Below the pieces are notes generated by a model. The model was not told the DNA's origin and made no database searches. It saw only the letters and a list, made by a program, of their open reading frames with translations. A stretch of DNA of 64,000 bases from Xylanibacter ruminicola. GTDB taxonomy: Bacteria > Bacteroidota > Bacteroidia > Bacteroidales > Bacteroidaceae. The stretch's first letter is position 1. Every line of letters begins with the position of its first letter. Below are positions 62,729 to 64,000 of the stretch, piece by piece. The stretch covers positions 54,355 through 118,354 of the forward strand of contig NZ_FRBD01000017.1 of the NCBI RefSeq assembly GCF_900142525.1, written 5' to 3'. A program made the position numbers and the translations under genes.

Positions 62729-63904
62729 ATGGACGGAGGCGCTTTCTTTATTGCTATTGCAGTATTTATAATCGTTTGTTACATTCAAAAACAAACATAC
62801 AAAGGCTTGCTCAAAATCAAAGAGGAGAAGTTTGAAAAAGACACTTCTAATTTAAGAAGAAAATTCTTACATGAGAAATACGAACTAAACAGGCTCGTAG
62901 ATGATATGCAAAAGGAATCCGAGAAATATGTTTCTTTGCATAATGATATTATGAAGAGTAAGAGGCCATTCAGCAGAGTTGCAGAGTTGTTCTGTGATTG
63001 GAATACTGCAGTTTATGACGATACTGCACATTTCCTTAGGACAAAAAAACATCCTGCAGTTAAGCGTTCCGAAGATGTAAAACTATTGAAAGAGAAAACA
63101 AAAGAAGCTATCCGATATTACAAGGAGATGAAATACAAGTATCTTTTCCTATTGGATGCTTTTCCAGAACTCAAGCAATACGTGGACGATGAAGAAGCTT
63201 TGGCACATCTTTCAGATTATAAAGATTATGAGGATTTCAAAGCAGAACGCGACGAAGTATTTGATTGGGTGACCCCAGACGAATACAAGAAGATGGATGA
63301 AATCACACGTAACCAATTAGCTTTAGATAGATATAAAAAAGGAAAGAAGTCTGATTGGCAGATTGGTATGGAGTATGAAATGTACGTTGGTCATCTCCTT
63401 CGGGAAAATAAATTCAGTGTTATTCAATATGGAATCGAGAATGGACTTAATGATCTAGGACGTGATATTATTGCCTCAAGAGTTGAGGATGGAGTTCGCT
63501 ATATATATATTATCCAATGCAAGAACTGGGCAAAGGGCAGACCTGTGCATGAGAATGTGGTTTGTCAATTGTATGGAACTGCCATGCAATATGAGCTTGC
63601 GAACAAGGATTTGTTTTCCCAGGAAACCAAAATAGTTCCTTGGCTTGTGATTACTAACGAATTATCTGACATGGCCAAAAAATTTGCTAGTAAACTAGGG
63701 GTACTTATTAGTGTTAGACCACTAAAAAACTTTCCAATGATCAAGTGCAACATTAACAATGGTAACAAAATTTACCATCTCCCATTTGACCAGCAGTATT
63801 ATAGAACTCAAATCAAATTACCTGGCGAATGCTATGTAACAACAGTGAAAGAAGCTGTAGATAAGGGGTTTAGAAGAGCAAGAAGGCATGTGCTTGAAAA
63901 ATAA
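62729..63904 (+). CDS. Membrane-anchored Mrr-like restriction endonuclease
   Basis: A 391-residue protein with one N-terminal membrane segment (FFIAIAVFIIVCYI, about 6-19) and a long coiled coil (about 25-150). A C-terminal Mrr-type PD-(D/E)xK domain from about residue 211 follows: GMEYEMYVGHLLRENKF, the catalytic Asp in DLGRDIIASR, and IQCKNWAKGRPV with the QxK pair. Mrr enzymes cut modified foreign DNA. A membrane-tethered form could act on incoming DNA at entry. The stop at 63902-63904 is clear. Confidence 0.8.
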   Translation: MDGGAFFIAIAVFIIVCYIQKQTYKGLLKIKEEKFEKDTSNLRRKFLHEKYELNRLVDDMQKESEKYVSLHNDIMKSKRPFSRVAELFCDWNTAVYDDTAHFLRTKKHPAVKRSEDVKLLKEKTKEAIRYYKEMKYKYLFLLDAFPELKQYVDDEEALAHLSDYKDYEDFKAERDEVFDWVTPDEYKKMDEITRNQLALDRYKKGKKSDWQIGMEYEMYVGHLLRENKFSVIQYGIENGLNDLGRDIIASRVEDGVRYIYIIQCKNWAKGRPVHENVVCQLYGTAMQYELANKDLFSQETKIVPWLVITNELSDMAKKFASKLGVLISVRPLKNFPMIKCNINNGNKIYHLPFDQQYYRTQIKLPGECYVTTVKEAVDKGFRRARRHVLEK

Positions 63905-64000
63905 TTGGTAGTGTAAGTTGAACTGTGTCAAGGCCATTTCCCTTATTATATTAACCTCAGATGGGGGACACGATTTTTAATCGTGTTTTCCAGATGAGGA

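Noticed and set aside
63905..64000. The end of an insertion sequence at the right window edge
   Set aside because: A small inverted pair (ACACGATT/AATCGTGT) is present, but no transposase or terminal repeat can be shown within the window.

Overview
The window looks like chromosomal DNA of a Bacteroidota member, most likely a Prevotellaceae (Prevotella/Segatella-like) species. The gene content is typical of that group: the DUF4348 and DUF3871 families, secreted C1B peptidases, and the thrS-infC-rpmI-rplT order. The promoters are also of the Bacteroidetes type, with a TAnnTTTG -7 box and a TTTG box about 20 bp upstream. Shine-Dalgarno sequences are almost absent. All calls come from reading the sequence; no database search was possible.

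Region 1 (1-46 kb) is mostly core genome. It holds translation genes (rplT, rpmI, infC, thrS, def, pheS, trmD, trpS), DNA replication and repair (ligA, recJ, recQ, holA, ruvX), cell wall (murB), pyrimidine, aromatic and branched-chain synthesis (pyrK-pyrD, aroC, ilvC), proteases and a secreted nuclease. Two variable spots interrupt it. Downstream of pheS (12.2-13.2 kb) a membrane-protein plus small HTH cassette is bracketed by a 140-bp duplication of the pheS 3' end, followed by an AbiEii-like toxin pair. Next comes about 1 kb of non-coding DNA (14.2-15.2 kb) with two mirror-image arrays of CACTAC repeats that are symmetric to the base pair.

The core is sprinkled with short tandem repeats of period 7 and a few of period 11. 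Several form or touch start codons, stop codons, a signal peptide, or in-frame insertions in PepP and RecQ.

Region 2 (about 45.96-60.35 kb) is an integrated element in tRNA-His. The intact tRNA lies at the left end beside a tyrosine integrase, and a 46-bp copy of the tRNA 3' part lies at the right end. All its genes are on the plus strand and the DNA is visibly more AT-rich. It carries two divergent SF2-helicase-like proteins with unusual P-loops, a DUF3871 protein, a second compact recombinase, a J-domain-like protein, a zinc-ribbon membrane protein, a GIY-YIG-like protein, several unknowns and a probable structured RNA (54.45-54.69 kb). I see no capsid, tail or conjugation genes.

Region 3 (60.35-64 kb) lies beyond the right att site and is still accessory in character. 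It has a zinc-ribbon membrane protein, a DUF1835-like protein and a membrane-anchored Mrr-like nuclease. The best candidates for undescribed biology are the structured RNA, the two-helicase element, the mirror-symmetric repeat locus and the pheS-flanked cassette.
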